A stretch of 51,209 nt of DNA. Origin: Streptomyces toyocaensis (lineage in GTDB: Bacteria; Actinomycetota; Actinomycetes; Streptomycetales; Streptomycetaceae). The notes under the pieces were generated by a model. The model was not told the DNA's origin, ran no database searches, and saw only the letters and a program-made list of their open reading frames with translations. Each line of letters begins with the position of its first letter. The stretch's first letter is position 1. The position numbers and the translations under genes were made by a program. The DNA is taken from contig NZ_JFCB01000042.1 in assembly GCF_000725125.1 (NCBI RefSeq), positions 1 to 51,209 of the forward strand. The letters run 5' to 3'. This document shows, in pieces, positions 1 to 8,754 of the stretch.

Positions 1-350
1 AACGCCTGCGCTGCCCCGGTTGCATCACCCGCCCGTCCCCGCATGATGGCGAGATTGTTCCGTGTGATGAGGGTGTCGGGGTGGTCGGGACCCAGTACTC
101 GGGCCCGGTCGGCCAGCAGGTCGGCGTACGCCTGGGCTGCCCCGGCTGCATCCCCCGTCTGCCCCCGCATGGTGGCTAGGTTGCCTCGGGTGGTGAGGAT
201 GTCGGGGTGGTCGGGACCCAGCACCCGCGCCCAGTCGGCCAGCAGGTCGGTGAATGCCTGGGCTGCTCCGGCTGCATCCCCCGCCCGCCCCTGCCAGAGG
301 GCGAGGTTGCCTCGGGTGGTGAGGGTGTCGGGGTGGTCGGGGCCGAGGTG
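1..350. repeat. 126-bp TPR-coding tandem repeats
   Basis: Near-identical blocks recur every 126 bp, for example the segments around 121-140 and 247-266 that both contain gcctgggct. Each block encodes one 42-residue TPR of the NB-ARC protein. The low divergence between units suggests recent duplication or conversion. Confidence 0.75.
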
Positions 351-1985
351 GCTGCGAGCGGTGGCGGCAAGGCGATCAAAGTGCTCGATAGCGGCGGTGA
401 TCTGACCGGATTCACCGAGGCTGCGGCCGAGGCGGTACAGCACCGCGTGCGTGTCCGGTCGGTACAGGGCGTTGTCGGCGTGGCGGGTGAGAGCATCGGT
501 ATTGGTACGCAGGGCCTGGGCGAGGTCGGTGTCGCGTTCGGGGTCAGGCCAGGCGGCGATCAGGGCGTCGGCGGCGGTGCGTGCGGCCTGGTCGTTCTGG
601 TGGGGGGTGCGGTTTTCACGGGTGGCGCGCTGGATGAGCTGGTGGACGCGGACGGCCTGATGGGGGGTGTCCGGTTGATGGTCGATGAGGCTGAGCCGGT
701 CCAGGGCGCGTAGGGCTCGTACCGCGTCCGAGGGGGAGACGGGGCCTGGTTTTGGGGTGGGGCCGGTTGTGGTCCGGTGTGTGGCGAGGTGGGCGCAGGC
801 CGGCTCACTGGTCAGGACGGTCTGGGGGATTCCGTTGGCGTCGAGCATGGCGGCCAAGTGGAGCATGGGACGGGCCAAATTGGCGGGGCGCAGGGTGTCG
901 GCGCGGTCGATCGAAAGGGACCAAACGGCGGCGAGGGCGGTGGCCTGATCGTCGGGCAGGGCGTCGGGGGTGAGATCGGTGAGTGTCGTGGCGCGGTCGG
1001 CCAGCAGACCGCGATAGGTGGCCACGCTCTCGCAGGAGTCGATGAGATAAGCGGCGGCCTGGGCCAGGGCCAGGGGCAGGTGCCCGAGGTCGGAGGCGAG
1101 GTTGGTGAGCTGGTCGGCTGGCTCGGTGCGGCCGTGGGCGTTCAGGGCCGCGGTGAGGTAGGCGGCCGATTCGGCAGGGGTGAACAGGCCGACCTCGATC
1201 CGTCGGCGGCCGTCTCCGAACAGGGCGGCGTCGCGGCGGCGGGTGGTGAGCAGGACCCGGCCGTGCGGGCTGGCGGGCGGCCAAAGGCTGTACCGGTTGC
1301 CGGGGTCGTCGGGGTGGACGATGAGGTCGTTGGGGTCGGCAATGTCGTCCAGAACGATCAGCCATCGACACGACCGTTGCCCGGGTTTGGGAGCCAGCCA
1401 GGCCAGGAACTGCTTCGCGGCGAGGTCGGGATCGTCGGGGTCGGCCCGGCACAGTTCGACGCCGGCCTGCGCGTATCCGCTCACCACGGGGGACTGAGCG
1501 CTCGCGGTGACCCAGACCAGCACGTCCAGACAGCCGTCATCCCAGGCGGCGCGGGCGTAGTCGGCGGCAAGCTGGGTCTTGCCGACTCCTCCCATCCCGG
1601 TCAGTACCTGGGACAGCACGGCGGTGCCCCCGCTCTCGACCGCCGCCCGCAGCCTGTCTGCCTCGGCGCGGTGCTGGAATGACCGAGCAGGGGACGGAAT
1701 CACACCCACCCGGTGCGGCCAGGAAGCCGGTTCCCGCGGCGCGCGCTGCACAGTCAGCGTATGAACGTAGCCGCTGATGGCGGTTCCGCCGTGGGTGGCC
1801 ACAGCGTCTCCGGTGCGAGACAGGTGTACCGAGGTGGGGGACTCAGGGTCGCTCCCCGGGGCCGGGCCGCGATAGCCGGTCACGGCCGTCTCGTCGGCGG
1901 CGGCCTCGGCGCAGCCGGTGTCCGCCACGGTCATTGACGGCTCGGGCTCTTCGCCTCGTGCCGTGCGCGATGATGCTCTCGCCAT
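1..1985 (-). CDS. NB-ARC ATPase with C-terminal TPR repeats (3' end outside window)
   Basis: The frame is open from the left edge to an ATG at 1985, giving 661 visible codons without a stop. A Walker A motif GMGGVGKT lies near residues 129-136 and a Walker B-like LIVLDDI near 205-211, followed by a TTRRRDA sensor-type motif. From about residue 500 the protein consists of kinesin-light-chain-type TPRs containing GPDHPDTLTTRGNLA, with a 42-residue (126-bp) period that also shows as a DNA repeat at 1-350. STAND ATPases of this type are signalling, regulatory or defence proteins; no effector domain is visible in the roughly 100-residue N-terminus. A second possible start is the ATG at 1934; I prefer 1985 because it lies 10 bp after the stop of the small membrane gene and implies an operon. 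Neither start has a strong ribosome binding site. The biological role is not known. Confidence 0.8.
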   Translation of the reverse strand, partial: MARASSRTARGEEPEPSMTVADTGCAEAAADETAVTGYRGPAPGSDPESPTSVHLSRTGDAVATHGGTAISGYVHTLTVQRAPREPASWPHRVGVIPSPARSFQHRAEADRLRAAVESGGTAVLSQVLTGMGGVGKTQLAADYARAAWDDGCLDVLVWVTASAQSPVVSGYAQAGVELCRADPDDPDLAAKQFLAWLAPKPGQRSCRWLIVLDDIADPNDLIVHPDDPGNRYSLWPPASPHGRVLLTTRRRDAALFGDGRRRIEVGLFTPAESAAYLTAALNAHGRTEPADQLTNLASDLGHLPLALAQAAAYLIDSCESVATYRGLLADRATTLTDLTPDALPDDQATALAAVWSLSIDRADTLRPANLARPMLHLAAMLDANGIPQTVLTSEPACAHLATHRTTTGPTPKPGPVSPSDAVRALRALDRLSLIDHQPDTPHQAVRVHQLIQRATRENRTPHQNDQAARTAADALIAAWPDPERDTDLAQALRTNTDALTRHADNALYRPDTHAVLYRLGRSLGESGQITAAIEHFDRLAATARSHLGPDHPDTLTTRGNLALWQGRAGDAAGAAQAFTDLLADWARVLGPDHPDILTTRGNLATMRGQTGDAAGAAQAYADLLADRARVLGPDHPDTLITRNNLAIMRGRAGDATGAAQA

Positions 1986-1995
1986 GGGTGCGGGC

Positions 1996-2331
1996 CTAAT
2001 TCGAGTAGTCGATGCCGGAGACGGAGTTTTCGCCGTTGGCCTCCCCTGTGCGCTCGGCGGTGGCCGCGCCACGCCCCCGACCGCCTGGCCGCCTGATGCC
2101 GGTGACGCCGCCGTCACGGGCTACCCCGGTCCGGCTGGCCCTATCTATGGGACCGGCTGAGGACGGGTGCTGGAACAGGGTCCAGACCAGAGCCGCGATG
2201 CCGACGGCGGCCTGGATGGAGGCACCCGCCAGCTCTCCGGCACCAGGGCTGTTCAGCAGCCAGATCAACGGCGTGGAGACGATGCCTACCGCCGCCAGCA
2301 CGATGACCGTGATCTTCCATCCCTGCGACAC
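1996..2331 (-). CDS. Small two-helix membrane protein upstream of NB-ARC/TPR gene
   Basis: Encodes 111 aa starting VSQGWKITVIVLAAVG. Two hydrophobic segments (about residues 5-25 and 33-52) are followed by a polar, Gly/Arg-rich tail. The GTG at 2331 is chosen because GGGGGAG lies 5 bp upstream; an upstream in-frame ATG at 2385 lacks this. Its stop is 10 bp before the NB-ARC/TPR start, so the two genes are probably cotranscribed and this protein may anchor or sense for the ATPase. I recognise no family and the function is unknown. Confidence 0.6.
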   Translation of the reverse strand: MSQGWKITVIVLAAVGIVSTPLIWLLNSPGAGELAGASIQAAVGIAALVWTLFQHPSSAGPIDRASRTGVARDGGVTGIRRPGGRGRGAATAERTGEANGENSVSGIDYSN

Positions 2332-2949
2332 AGCGACTCCCCCTCGCCCCGATACGTCCGCCGCCAGATGCTGACGGATCGTCATTTTATGGTTATGCCG
2401 TGTGCTTTTCTCCTGGACCAGGAAACGCACTTCCTCAGCATCGTGGTTCCCGGCGCGACCGTCGCCCCAGATGGCGCCGAGAGTGACCCCGCCGCGCGGC
2501 ACCGTCCTATCGGCGTGCGCGAACGCATGCCCAGAGCGCACCGACGGCGGCGACGGCGAGGGCCTGAAGAGCGCCGATGGCATCCCCACTTGCGCCTGCC
2601 TTCTCGCCGGCAACCAGCACGCCTGTGGTGATCAGGACGTACGGAAGGACGAAGAGGATGGTGCGACATCCCCCGCGGCCAGGGCATGCGTAGATGGCAG
2701 GCGCCGCCAGCAGCCAACTGCGTTGCCGACGGCACGCACGTGGTTTTGTGCGTCGGCCCGAGGGGACTGTGCCACGCCCTAGCGATGAAGATCCAAGCGA
2801 GCAGATCGAGGAGGGGCTGGACCGACTCGCCGCGTTCTTCGCGGAGATGGGACGTGTTCCGGCCCAGGACACGCACTTTGTGCAGAGCGGAAGGCGGGCA
2901 CCGTAATCTACATCCAGCTCAGCTCGGCGTACCGGACGGAGGAATTCCC
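2332..2949. other. Intergenic stretch with gene remnants
   Basis: No intact gene is evident. On the minus strand, 2507-2700 encodes a hydrophobic segment (ILFVLPYVLITTGVLVAGE, then ALQALAVAAVGALWACVRARR and a stop). It has no in-frame start near a ribosome binding site, and the nearest ATG is in another frame, so it looks like a broken small membrane gene. The divergent promoters of the flanking genes should lie here. The sequences around 2410-2440 and 2859-2885 resemble each other on the minus strand, hinting at an old duplication. Confidence 0.35.
2507..2700 (-). pseudogene. Possible remnant of a small membrane protein
   Basis: The minus-strand frame ending at 2507 gives two hydrophobic stretches separated by a short polar loop, ending in CVRARR and a stop codon. 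No in-frame ATG or GTG with a ribosome binding site starts it, while an ATG just upstream lies in another frame, which suggests a frameshift. This could be chance coding in GC-rich DNA. Confidence 0.25.
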
Positions 2950-3837
2950 TTGTTACGTCTTCACGCAGTGAGCAAGCGCTATGGCCGTGGCGACTGGATC
3001 CTGCGAGAGGTCGACGTGGAGGCCCCGGCGGGAGAAGTCGTGGCATTCACAGGTGGGAACGGTTCGGGTAAGTCGACGCTGTTGCGGATCGCGGTGGGCC
3101 TGTCCCGGCCGACCCGTGGCCGGGTGACCGAGCGGCCACCGGTCGTGGGTTATGTGCCCGACCGCTTCTCCCCCAACGAACGCATGTCGGCGGTGGCCTA
3201 CTTGACGCATGTGGGACGTGTGCGTGGGCTGGCCACCTCGGTCGCCTCGTCGCGGGCGCACCGGCTGCTGGACAGGCTGGCGCTGGTGGGCGGCAAGCAG
3301 GCCCCGCTGCGGAGCCTGTCCAAGGGCAACGCCCAGAAGGTCGCGGTGGCCCAGGCCCTGCTGGTGGAGCCGGGGTTGCTCGTTCTCGACGAGCCCTGGT
3401 CGGGGCTGGACGCCGACGCCCACGGTGTCCTGGCCGAGATCATGACCGAGGTCGCCGGCGCCGGAGGGACGGTGGTCTTCACCGATCACCGCGAATCGGT
3501 GACGCGGGCCCGTGCCACCCGGACCTACAGCGTCAGCAAGGGCCGAGTCTCGCTCTGCGCGCCGGAGCCCCGGTCCAACGGGCACCGGCCCCCCTCCGAC
3601 GTTGTCCTGACCGGGTACCCGGGCGACCACGTGCCCCAGGACCTCGTCTGGGAGGAGCTGGACGGCGTGCTGGCGGTGAGTCGAACGGCCTCAGGCGTCC
3701 GGATGAGAGTGGCCCGCGAGGCCACCGACGTCTTGCTGTTCACCGCGCTGCAGCACGGCTGGTCCGTCGAACGGGTGGAAGGGACGGCAGCGGACGTCTT
3801 CGCGTGGGACACCGCCAGGAACGGAGGCATTCAGTGA
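2950..3837 (+). CDS. ABC transporter ATP-binding protein, TTG start, TTA second codon
   Basis: Encodes a 295-aa ATPase. Walker A is GGNGSGKST at about residues 36-44, the signature is the variant LSKGNAQKVA (canonical LSGGQ), and Walker B is LLVLDEPWSGLD, followed by an H-loop (TDHRES). About 80 C-terminal residues follow the nucleotide-binding domain. The TTG at 2950 is chosen because GGAGGAA precedes it by 6-7 bp and the ABC fold starts immediately. The second codon is TTA, rare in Streptomyces and read by the bldA tRNA, so translation is probably development-dependent. Its stop overlaps the GTG of the permease gene. This is a typical half-size export system; the substrate cannot be read from the sequence. 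Confidence 0.85.
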   Translation: MLRLHAVSKRYGRGDWILREVDVEAPAGEVVAFTGGNGSGKSTLLRIAVGLSRPTRGRVTERPPVVGYVPDRFSPNERMSAVAYLTHVGRVRGLATSVASSRAHRLLDRLALVGGKQAPLRSLSKGNAQKVAVAQALLVEPGLLVLDEPWSGLDADAHGVLAEIMTEVAGAGGTVVFTDHRESVTRARATRTYSVSKGRVSLCAPEPRSNGHRPPSDVVLTGYPGDHVPQDLVWEELDGVLAVSRTASGVRMRVAREATDVLLFTALQHGWSVERVEGTAADVFAWDTARNGGIQ

Positions 3838-4493
3838 TCGCCCTCATCCGCTACACGTTCGCCACCGTGCTGCACACCCAGCGCTATGTCGCCCCGTTGC
3901 TCCTGTTCATGGGCCTCCTGGGCGTGCTGACCGTGAACGGTAGCGGTCCCCTGCCCCCTGCCTACGCGTCCTCCGCCGGTGCGCTGTTCGTCTGCTCGAC
4001 ATGGTTGACGGTCGCGCTGATGAGCCTCGACGAGCCGACGCAGCGGGCGATCGTCGTCGTCGCGTCCGGCGGCCGGTCGCTCAAGGTGCTCATCGCGGCG
4101 ATCGGCACGGCTCTGCTGAGTTGTCTGGTACTGATGGTCTTCGGCTTGCTCTTCCCGTTGTGGATGGGGCGCCACACCGTCACCGTGGACGATCTGCTGC
4201 TGGGCGTCGAGGCCCAGCTCACCTGCGCATTCGTGGGCATCGCCATCGGCGTGTTGTGCTCGCGGCCGGTCTTCGGACGGCAGGGACACGCGGTGGTGTC
4301 CGCCGTCGCCCTGATGATGGGAGCCCTCTTCGCCAAGGGCATGCCCCCGGTCAATCGGCTCTTCACCCTGATGTCGACGACCCCCCACGCGGAGCAGCTG
4401 CTGGCTCCCACGGGAGGCATGCTGGCTGTCGCGACCGTCATCCTGATCGCGTTCACGGCCGTCACCCAGTTCGTCGCCGCTCGGAGAGAGTGA
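3834..4493 (+). CDS. ABC transporter integral membrane subunit
   Basis: Encodes 219 aa starting VIALIRYTFATVLHTQRY. Six hydrophobic segments are visible, for example PLLLFMGLLGVLTV, LLSCLVLMVFGLLFPLW and LAVATVILIAFTAVTQFV, consistent with the membrane half of an ABC-2-like exporter. The GTG start overlaps the ATPase stop (GTGA), so the pair is translationally coupled and depends on the same TTA-containing first gene. It has no sequence motif that defines a substrate. Confidence 0.75.
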   Translation: MIALIRYTFATVLHTQRYVAPLLLFMGLLGVLTVNGSGPLPPAYASSAGALFVCSTWLTVALMSLDEPTQRAIVVVASGGRSLKVLIAAIGTALLSCLVLMVFGLLFPLWMGRHTVTVDDLLLGVEAQLTCAFVGIAIGVLCSRPVFGRQGHAVVSAVALMMGALFAKGMPPVNRLFTLMSTTPHAEQLLAPTGGMLAVATVILIAFTAVTQFVAARRE

Positions 4494-4949
4494 CGAGCTG
4501 CCAGTTGTCCCGACGGCTGCGTGTTCGGCGTGGATCGATGTCCTGGCCTACACCGAACCCTGGATCAGGAATCACCTGAGTACGGCGCGCGCGGCCCGGC
4601 CGCGGCGAGATGCCACGGTCCGCCCTGGAAGGCGGCGCGAGATGGGTGTCGGCGGGGTGGGCCTGCTCGGCATCCAGGTGCTCACAGGTCAGCTCGGCCG
4701 GCGGCGGAGGCGCGGCTGCCGTCCCTCTGCCAGATCCTCCAGCGCCATGCGATACGCCGCCCTTTCAGCAGCGTGGAGAGCCTTGCGGCCGGCCGAGGTC
4801 CCTGTCGTTCCGCTGTTGCCGAAGCCTTCCAGGGCCCTGGGACCGCCTGCCGCTGCCGCCGGTCGCGTGGTGTCGGCCAGTGATCAAGTGCGAGGCGCCT
4901 TCGGCCTCGTGGCGTCCCGACTGTCAGACCCGTCTGGGAGGCTCCGGGC
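4494..4949. other. Intergenic, no gene recognised
   Basis: About 455 bp between the exporter and the VOC gene. Short open frames exist on both strands but none has a convincing ribosome binding site, start or family resemblance. I see no clear terminator. Confidence 0.5.
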
Positions 4950-5405
4950 ATGGAGATGACGGTACAGCTGACGATCGACTGCTCCGAACCGCAGAGGATG
5001 GTGGCGTTCTGGGCCCGGGCCCTGGGTTATGTGCCCGAGCCGGCGCCGGACGGGCACGCCACATGGCGCGCCTACTGGGAGGCGATGGGGGTGCCCGCCG
5101 AAGAGCTGCCGACCGGGGCCGGCGACATACCGGAATCGATCGTCGATCCGGCGGGGCGCGGACCGCGTGTGTGGTTCCAGCAGGTTCCGGAGCCGAAGAC
5201 CGCCAAGAATCGCTGGCACTTCGACCTGAAGGTCGGTGGCGGCCGTGACGTCCCGCTGGACGTCCGCGCGCGGCGGGTCAGGGCCGCGGTGGACCAGCTG
5301 GTCGAGGCCGGTGCCACCGTGCTGAGGATCAAGGACGAGCCGGACATGGGGCTCTACGCCGCCGCCCTGCAGGACCCCGAAGGCAACGAGTTCGACGTCG
5401 TCTGA
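4950..5405 (+). CDS. VOC (glyoxalase/bleomycin-resistance fold) family protein
   Basis: Encodes 151 aa. It opens with the VOC beta strand pattern TVQLTIDCSEPQRMVAFWARALGY, has WHFDLKV at the start of the second half, and ends with the typical LQDPEGNEFDVV. Small Streptomyces VOC proteins of this type are mostly of unknown substrate. The first ATG at 4950 is used because GGGAGG lies about 8 bp upstream; an ATG two codons later is possible. It stands alone, with a terminator-like palindrome directly after the stop. Confidence 0.8.
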   Translation: MEMTVQLTIDCSEPQRMVAFWARALGYVPEPAPDGHATWRAYWEAMGVPAEELPTGAGDIPESIVDPAGRGPRVWFQQVPEPKTAKNRWHFDLKVGGGRDVPLDVRARRVRAAVDQLVEAGATVLRIKDEPDMGLYAAALQDPEGNEFDVV

Positions 5406-5407
5406 GG

Positions 5408-5423
5408 GCCCGGGCGCCCGGGC
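5408..5423 (+). terminator. Palindromic hairpin after VOC gene
   Basis: GCCCGGGCGCCCGGGC is a perfect 16-bp palindrome 3 bp after the VOC stop. It folds as a 6-bp stem with a GCGC loop. Streptomyces terminators often lack a T tract. Confidence 0.5.
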
Positions 5424-5981
5424 ACAGGGCATGCCGGGACTGGCAGGACGGAGGTCGCGCGATGCCGTGTGCTCCGGGTGCCGTCGGGTGAGGGAACGAG
5501 AGGGGCGACTCGTCTGCCGCCCTCCGCGGGCCACTGTCACGGAACCTTCACGATCAGCGGTACTTCCCCACGTGTGACGTGCCGGCCGCCGTCGCGGTCT
5601 CCGCGTCAACAGGCCCTAAGACGCGCATAGTTGGCTGAAATTCGGTCACTCGTTTGAGGGTTTCGATCAGTAAATGCTGTGCTGAGATCAAGATGTGAGA
5701 GGACGTCACATCTGTCGGGCCGGGTGCTTGCGCTCCTCGTGCTGTCACGCCCCGCCGTCCCCGGATACCACAGGGGGACATACGTGCGATCGGTTCACGA
5801 CGAAACCCTGAATGCCGACGGACTATGCCCTCGGCGGCGTTTTCGCGCACAGCGGCGTGACTAGCATGAGCCGTACGGGGTCGGAAGATCGCCCTCCCGT
5901 CGGCTGACCTCCCTTCCGGCCCGCGGCCGCTCTGTGCCGCCGCCCCGATTCCCCTGCTCTCACGGACCGAGGGACCGCTCC
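5424..5981. promoter_or_regulatory. Upstream region of the conservon
   Basis: No gene is recognised. The stretch 5625-5700 is clearly less GC-rich than its surroundings and contains TTGAGG at 5654-5659, so the conservon promoter probably lies there, but I cannot define a matching -10 box. GAGGGA about 9 bp before the ATG at 5982 is the ribosome binding site of the first conservon gene. Confidence 0.35.
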
Positions 5982-7865
5982 ATGCCAGTGCCTGCTTCGC
6001 CCAGCCAGCACCAACCGGTGGGGGCGCCGCGCACCTCGTTCGCCGTGCCGTCGGCCGTGCTGGTGACGAGCGCCGCCGCCTCGGGCGCGGCGCTCGCCCT
6101 GGCACCGTCCGACGCCTTCACCTGGACCCTGGCCGTCGTGGCGGCCGCCTGGGTGTGCCTGGCCGTCGCCGTCGTCGTCGGCCACCGGCTCGTCCGCCGG
6201 GCCCGGAGAGCGGCCGCCGAGCAGGAGGCGGAGAAGAGCCGCCTCGCGGCGGAGGCCGCCCGGCGCTCGGCCGAGATCTCGCACCTGGCCGGTGTGACGC
6301 TGCCCGCCGTCGCCACCCGGCTGCGGGAAGGCGCGGGCGCCACCGAGGTGCTGGGCAGCGTGCCGCCGCCGTCGGACCCGCAGTTGCAGCGGCTCGCGCA
6401 CGCCTTCGCCACCGCCGTCGAGGAGGACGTGCGCAGGGCCGCCGCCCTGGACGGCGAGTACCGCGCGACCCGGCACGAACTGGACCGGACCCTGGCGGAG
6501 CTGGAGCGGCTCGCGCGGGAGACGCTGCCCGCCGCGATCGCCCGGCTGCGCGACGGCCGGTCCGCCGGCACCGTCCTCGCCGAGGTCGAGCTGCCCCACC
6601 TGCCCGCGGTGCGCACCCCGGCCGAGTCGTTCGTCCGCGAACTCGCCCACAGCGAGCGGCGCGCCGCCGCGGCGCAGGCCGCCTCCGCCAAGGCGCTCAG
6701 CCGCGTCCAGGCCAAGGCCGTGCGGATGCTCGCCGACCTGCGGGACATGCAGGAGCGGCACGGCGAGGAGGTCTTCGGCGACCTGCTGAAGCTGGACCAC
6801 AGCACCTCCCAGCTCGGCCTGATGACCGACCGGCTGGCCCTGCTCATGGGCGGCAGGTCCAGCCGCGCCTGGAACAAGCCGATCGTGATGGAGAGCATCC
6901 TGCGCGGCGCCGTCGGCCGCATCGCCGCCTACCAGCGGGTGCGCCTGCACTGCTCCACCCGCGCCGCGGTCTCCGGCTTCGCCGCGGAAGGCGTGATGCA
7001 CCTGCTCGCCGAACTGATGGACAACGCCGCCAACTTCTCCCCGCCCATCGACGAGGTGCACGTCTACGTCGAGGACCGCAGCGCGGGCATCGTCGTCACC
7101 ATCGAGGACAGCGGCCTGAAGATGGCGGACGCGGCGATGCGCCGCGCCGAGGAGGCCGTGGCCGGCCGCGTCACCGACCTCGCCGCGCTCCAGGGCACCC
7201 GGCTCGGTCTCGCCGTGGTGGGGCGGCTCGCGGTGAAGTACGGCATCAGCGTCAACTACCGTCCGTCCTCCCGCGGCGGCACCGGCGTCGTCGTCCTGCT
7301 GCCCCTGGACCTGCTCGCCCAGCAGCGCGACCCGGCCCCGCACGAGACGGCCCCCCGGCCCGCCGCGCCGGCCCCGTCGCGCGAGGTCACCGTCCGTCCC
7401 GGGGCCGCGGAGCTTCCCGCGGTCACGCGTCCGTCCGTCGCCCCGGAACTGCCCGCCGCCGCGCAACTCCATGCGGTCACGGACTGGTCGGCGAACACGG
7501 GCTGGTCTGCGGGCACGGACCGGTCTGCGGGCACGGACCGGTCTGCGGGCACGGACCGGTCTGCGGAAACCGGGACCCCTGCCGCACGTCCCGAGCTGCC
7601 CGAACAGGGGCGGCACCGGCGGCCCGGCGGCACCACGCCGAACGGTCTGCCGGTCCGCGCCCCCGGCCGCACCATGGCCGAGGCGGAGCGCGAACGCGAG
7701 CAACGGCTGCAGGCGTCCGGTCAGGCCGGCGACGTACCGGCCACGCGGCGCCCCGCACGCGACGCGGGCTCCCGCTTCGGCGCCTTCCACCGCGCACGGC
7801 AGTCCGGAAACGGCACCGCCGGACCGGGGGCGCGCCCTGGGGCCGAGCCGCCGACGGCTCCGTAG
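5982..7865 (+). CDS. cvnA: Conservon sensor ATPase (histidine-kinase-like)
   Basis: Encodes 627 aa. Two membrane segments lie near residues 17-70 (SAVLVTSAAASGAALAL and WTLAVVAAAWVCLAVAVVV), followed by an Ala/Glu/Arg-rich coiled region. Near residue 344 begins an HATPase_c domain with N box ELMDNAANFSPP and G1 box TIEDSG. The C-terminal 180 residues are low-complexity and Pro/Ala-rich. Conservons act as membrane-associated complexes reminiscent of eukaryotic G-protein signalling; this protein is the sensor. The ATG at 5982 has GAGGGA upstream, and the earlier in-frame GTG at 5934 does not. It is the first of five consecutive genes. Confidence 0.88.
   Translation: MPVPASPSQHQPVGAPRTSFAVPSAVLVTSAAASGAALALAPSDAFTWTLAVVAAAWVCLAVAVVVGHRLVRRARRAAAEQEAEKSRLAAEAARRSAEISHLAGVTLPAVATRLREGAGATEVLGSVPPPSDPQLQRLAHAFATAVEEDVRRAAALDGEYRATRHELDRTLAELERLARETLPAAIARLRDGRSAGTVLAEVELPHLPAVRTPAESFVRELAHSERRAAAAQAASAKALSRVQAKAVRMLADLRDMQERHGEEVFGDLLKLDHSTSQLGLMTDRLALLMGGRSSRAWNKPIVMESILRGAVGRIAAYQRVRLHCSTRAAVSGFAAEGVMHLLAELMDNAANFSPPIDEVHVYVEDRSAGIVVTIEDSGLKMADAAMRRAEEAVAGRVTDLAALQGTRLGLAVVGRLAVKYGISVNYRPSSRGGTGVVVLLPLDLLAQQRDPAPHETAPRPAAPAPSREVTVRPGAAELPAVTRPSVAPELPAAAQLHAVTDWSANTGWSAGTDRSAGTDRSAGTDRSAETGTPAARPELPEQGRHRRPGGTTPNGLPVRAPGRTMAEAEREREQRLQASGQAGDVPATRRPARDAGSRFGAFHRARQSGNGTAGPGARPGAEPPTAP
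7504..7557. repeat. Three tandem copies of an 18-bp unit
   Basis: The unit GGTCTGCGGGCACGGACC occurs three times back to back, with a partial fourth copy from 7558. It encodes SAGTDR repeats in the low-complexity tail of the sensor ATPase. The unit is in frame (6 codons), so copy-number change would only lengthen or shorten the linker. Confidence 0.9.
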
Positions 7866-7942
7866 TCCCAGTCTTCCCGTACGGAGTCCGGGGCGACGGC
7901 GCCCCGTCCCGCCCTAGTTCGTGAGATAGGAGGAACGGGCCG

Positions 7943-8401
7943 GTGACCGGTCAGCCGGACACCACCGTCCCATCACCCACCATGCAGACCACCGACAACA
8001 GCCTCAGCTGGCTCCTGCACAACCTCCTGGAGCAGACCCCCGGCGCCCGGCACGCCCTCGTCCTGTCCCGTGACGGCCTCAAGCTCTGCTGGAGCGAGCA
8101 CCTGACGCTCGACCGGGCCGACCAGCTCTCGGCGATCTGCTCCGGCATCCAGGCCCTCGCCCAGGGTGCCTCCATGGAGTTCGGCGACGGCACCGGCGGC
8201 GTCCGGCAGTCGATGACCGAGTTCCACGGCGGCCTGCTGTTCATCGTGGAGGCCGGCCAGGGGGCGCACCTCGCCGTCGTCGCCGGGGAGGACGCCGACC
8301 CCGGCGTGGTCGGCCACCAGATGACGGAACTGGTCGAGCAGATCGGCGAGCACCTGCGGGCCGAGCCCCGGGACCCGGCCGCCGTGAGCGGCAGGCCGTG
8401 A
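7943..8401 (+). CDS. cvnB: Roadblock/LC7 domain protein of the conservon
   Basis: Encodes 152 aa with a roadblock/LC7 fold: LSWLLHNLLEQTPGARHALVLS, then DGLKL and the central LSAICSGIQALAQGAS, ending in a helix LVEQIGEHL. Roadblock proteins of conservons are thought to modulate the partner small GTPase. The GTG at 7943 is supported by AGGAGGA at 7928-7934, 8 bp upstream. Its stop overlaps the next start by one base (TGATG). Confidence 0.9.
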   Translation: MTGQPDTTVPSPTMQTTDNSLSWLLHNLLEQTPGARHALVLSRDGLKLCWSEHLTLDRADQLSAICSGIQALAQGASMEFGDGTGGVRQSMTEFHGGLLFIVEAGQGAHLAVVAGEDADPGVVGHQMTELVEQIGEHLRAEPRDPAAVSGRP

Positions 8402-8754
8402 TGCGCAAACCCGTCGACACGGGGGATCCCGACCGGCTCTACACCGTCACCGGGGGACGCAGCCGCGCCGACGACTCCTTCGACCTGGTCACCCTCGTCG
8501 TCAGCGAGTGCGCCCCGGTGCCGGGGATGCAGTCGGAGCACGCCCGGATCCTGGAGCTGTGCCGGCACCCCACCGCCGTCGTCGAGATCGCCGCGGAGCT
8601 CGGGCTGCCCGTCACGGTGGTGCGGATCCTGCTCGGCGACCTGCAGGACACGGGCCGCATCACCGCCCGCCATCCGCGCGCGGCGCCGTCCGTCGCCTCC
8701 ATGCCCGATTCCGCTCTACTCCAAGAGGTGCTCCATGGGCTCCGCAACCTCTGA
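8401..8754 (+). CDS. cvnC: DUF742 protein of the conservon
   Basis: Encodes 117 aa. Features of DUF742 are the early DRLYTVTGGRS segment, EHARILELCRHPTAVVEIAAELGLPVTVVRILLGDL (a winged-helix-like core) and the end LLQEVLHGLRNL. It always accompanies the roadblock and GTPase genes in conservons. The ATG at 8401 overlaps the previous stop; a GTG at 8398 is equally in frame. Its end overlaps the GTPase start by 20 bp, so the block is tightly coupled. Confidence 0.9.
   Translation: MRKPVDTGDPDRLYTVTGGRSRADDSFDLVTLVVSECAPVPGMQSEHARILELCRHPTAVVEIAAELGLPVTVVRILLGDLQDTGRITARHPRAAPSVASMPDSALLQEVLHGLRNL

Noticed and set aside
777..1682. Plus-strand frame of 301 codons
   Set aside because: Opposite to the NB-ARC domain, whose P-loop is unambiguous on the minus strand.
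5823..7790. Long minus-strand frame opposite the sensor ATPase
   Set aside because: Gly/Arg/Ala-rich, no motif; it mirrors third-position GC bias of the real gene.
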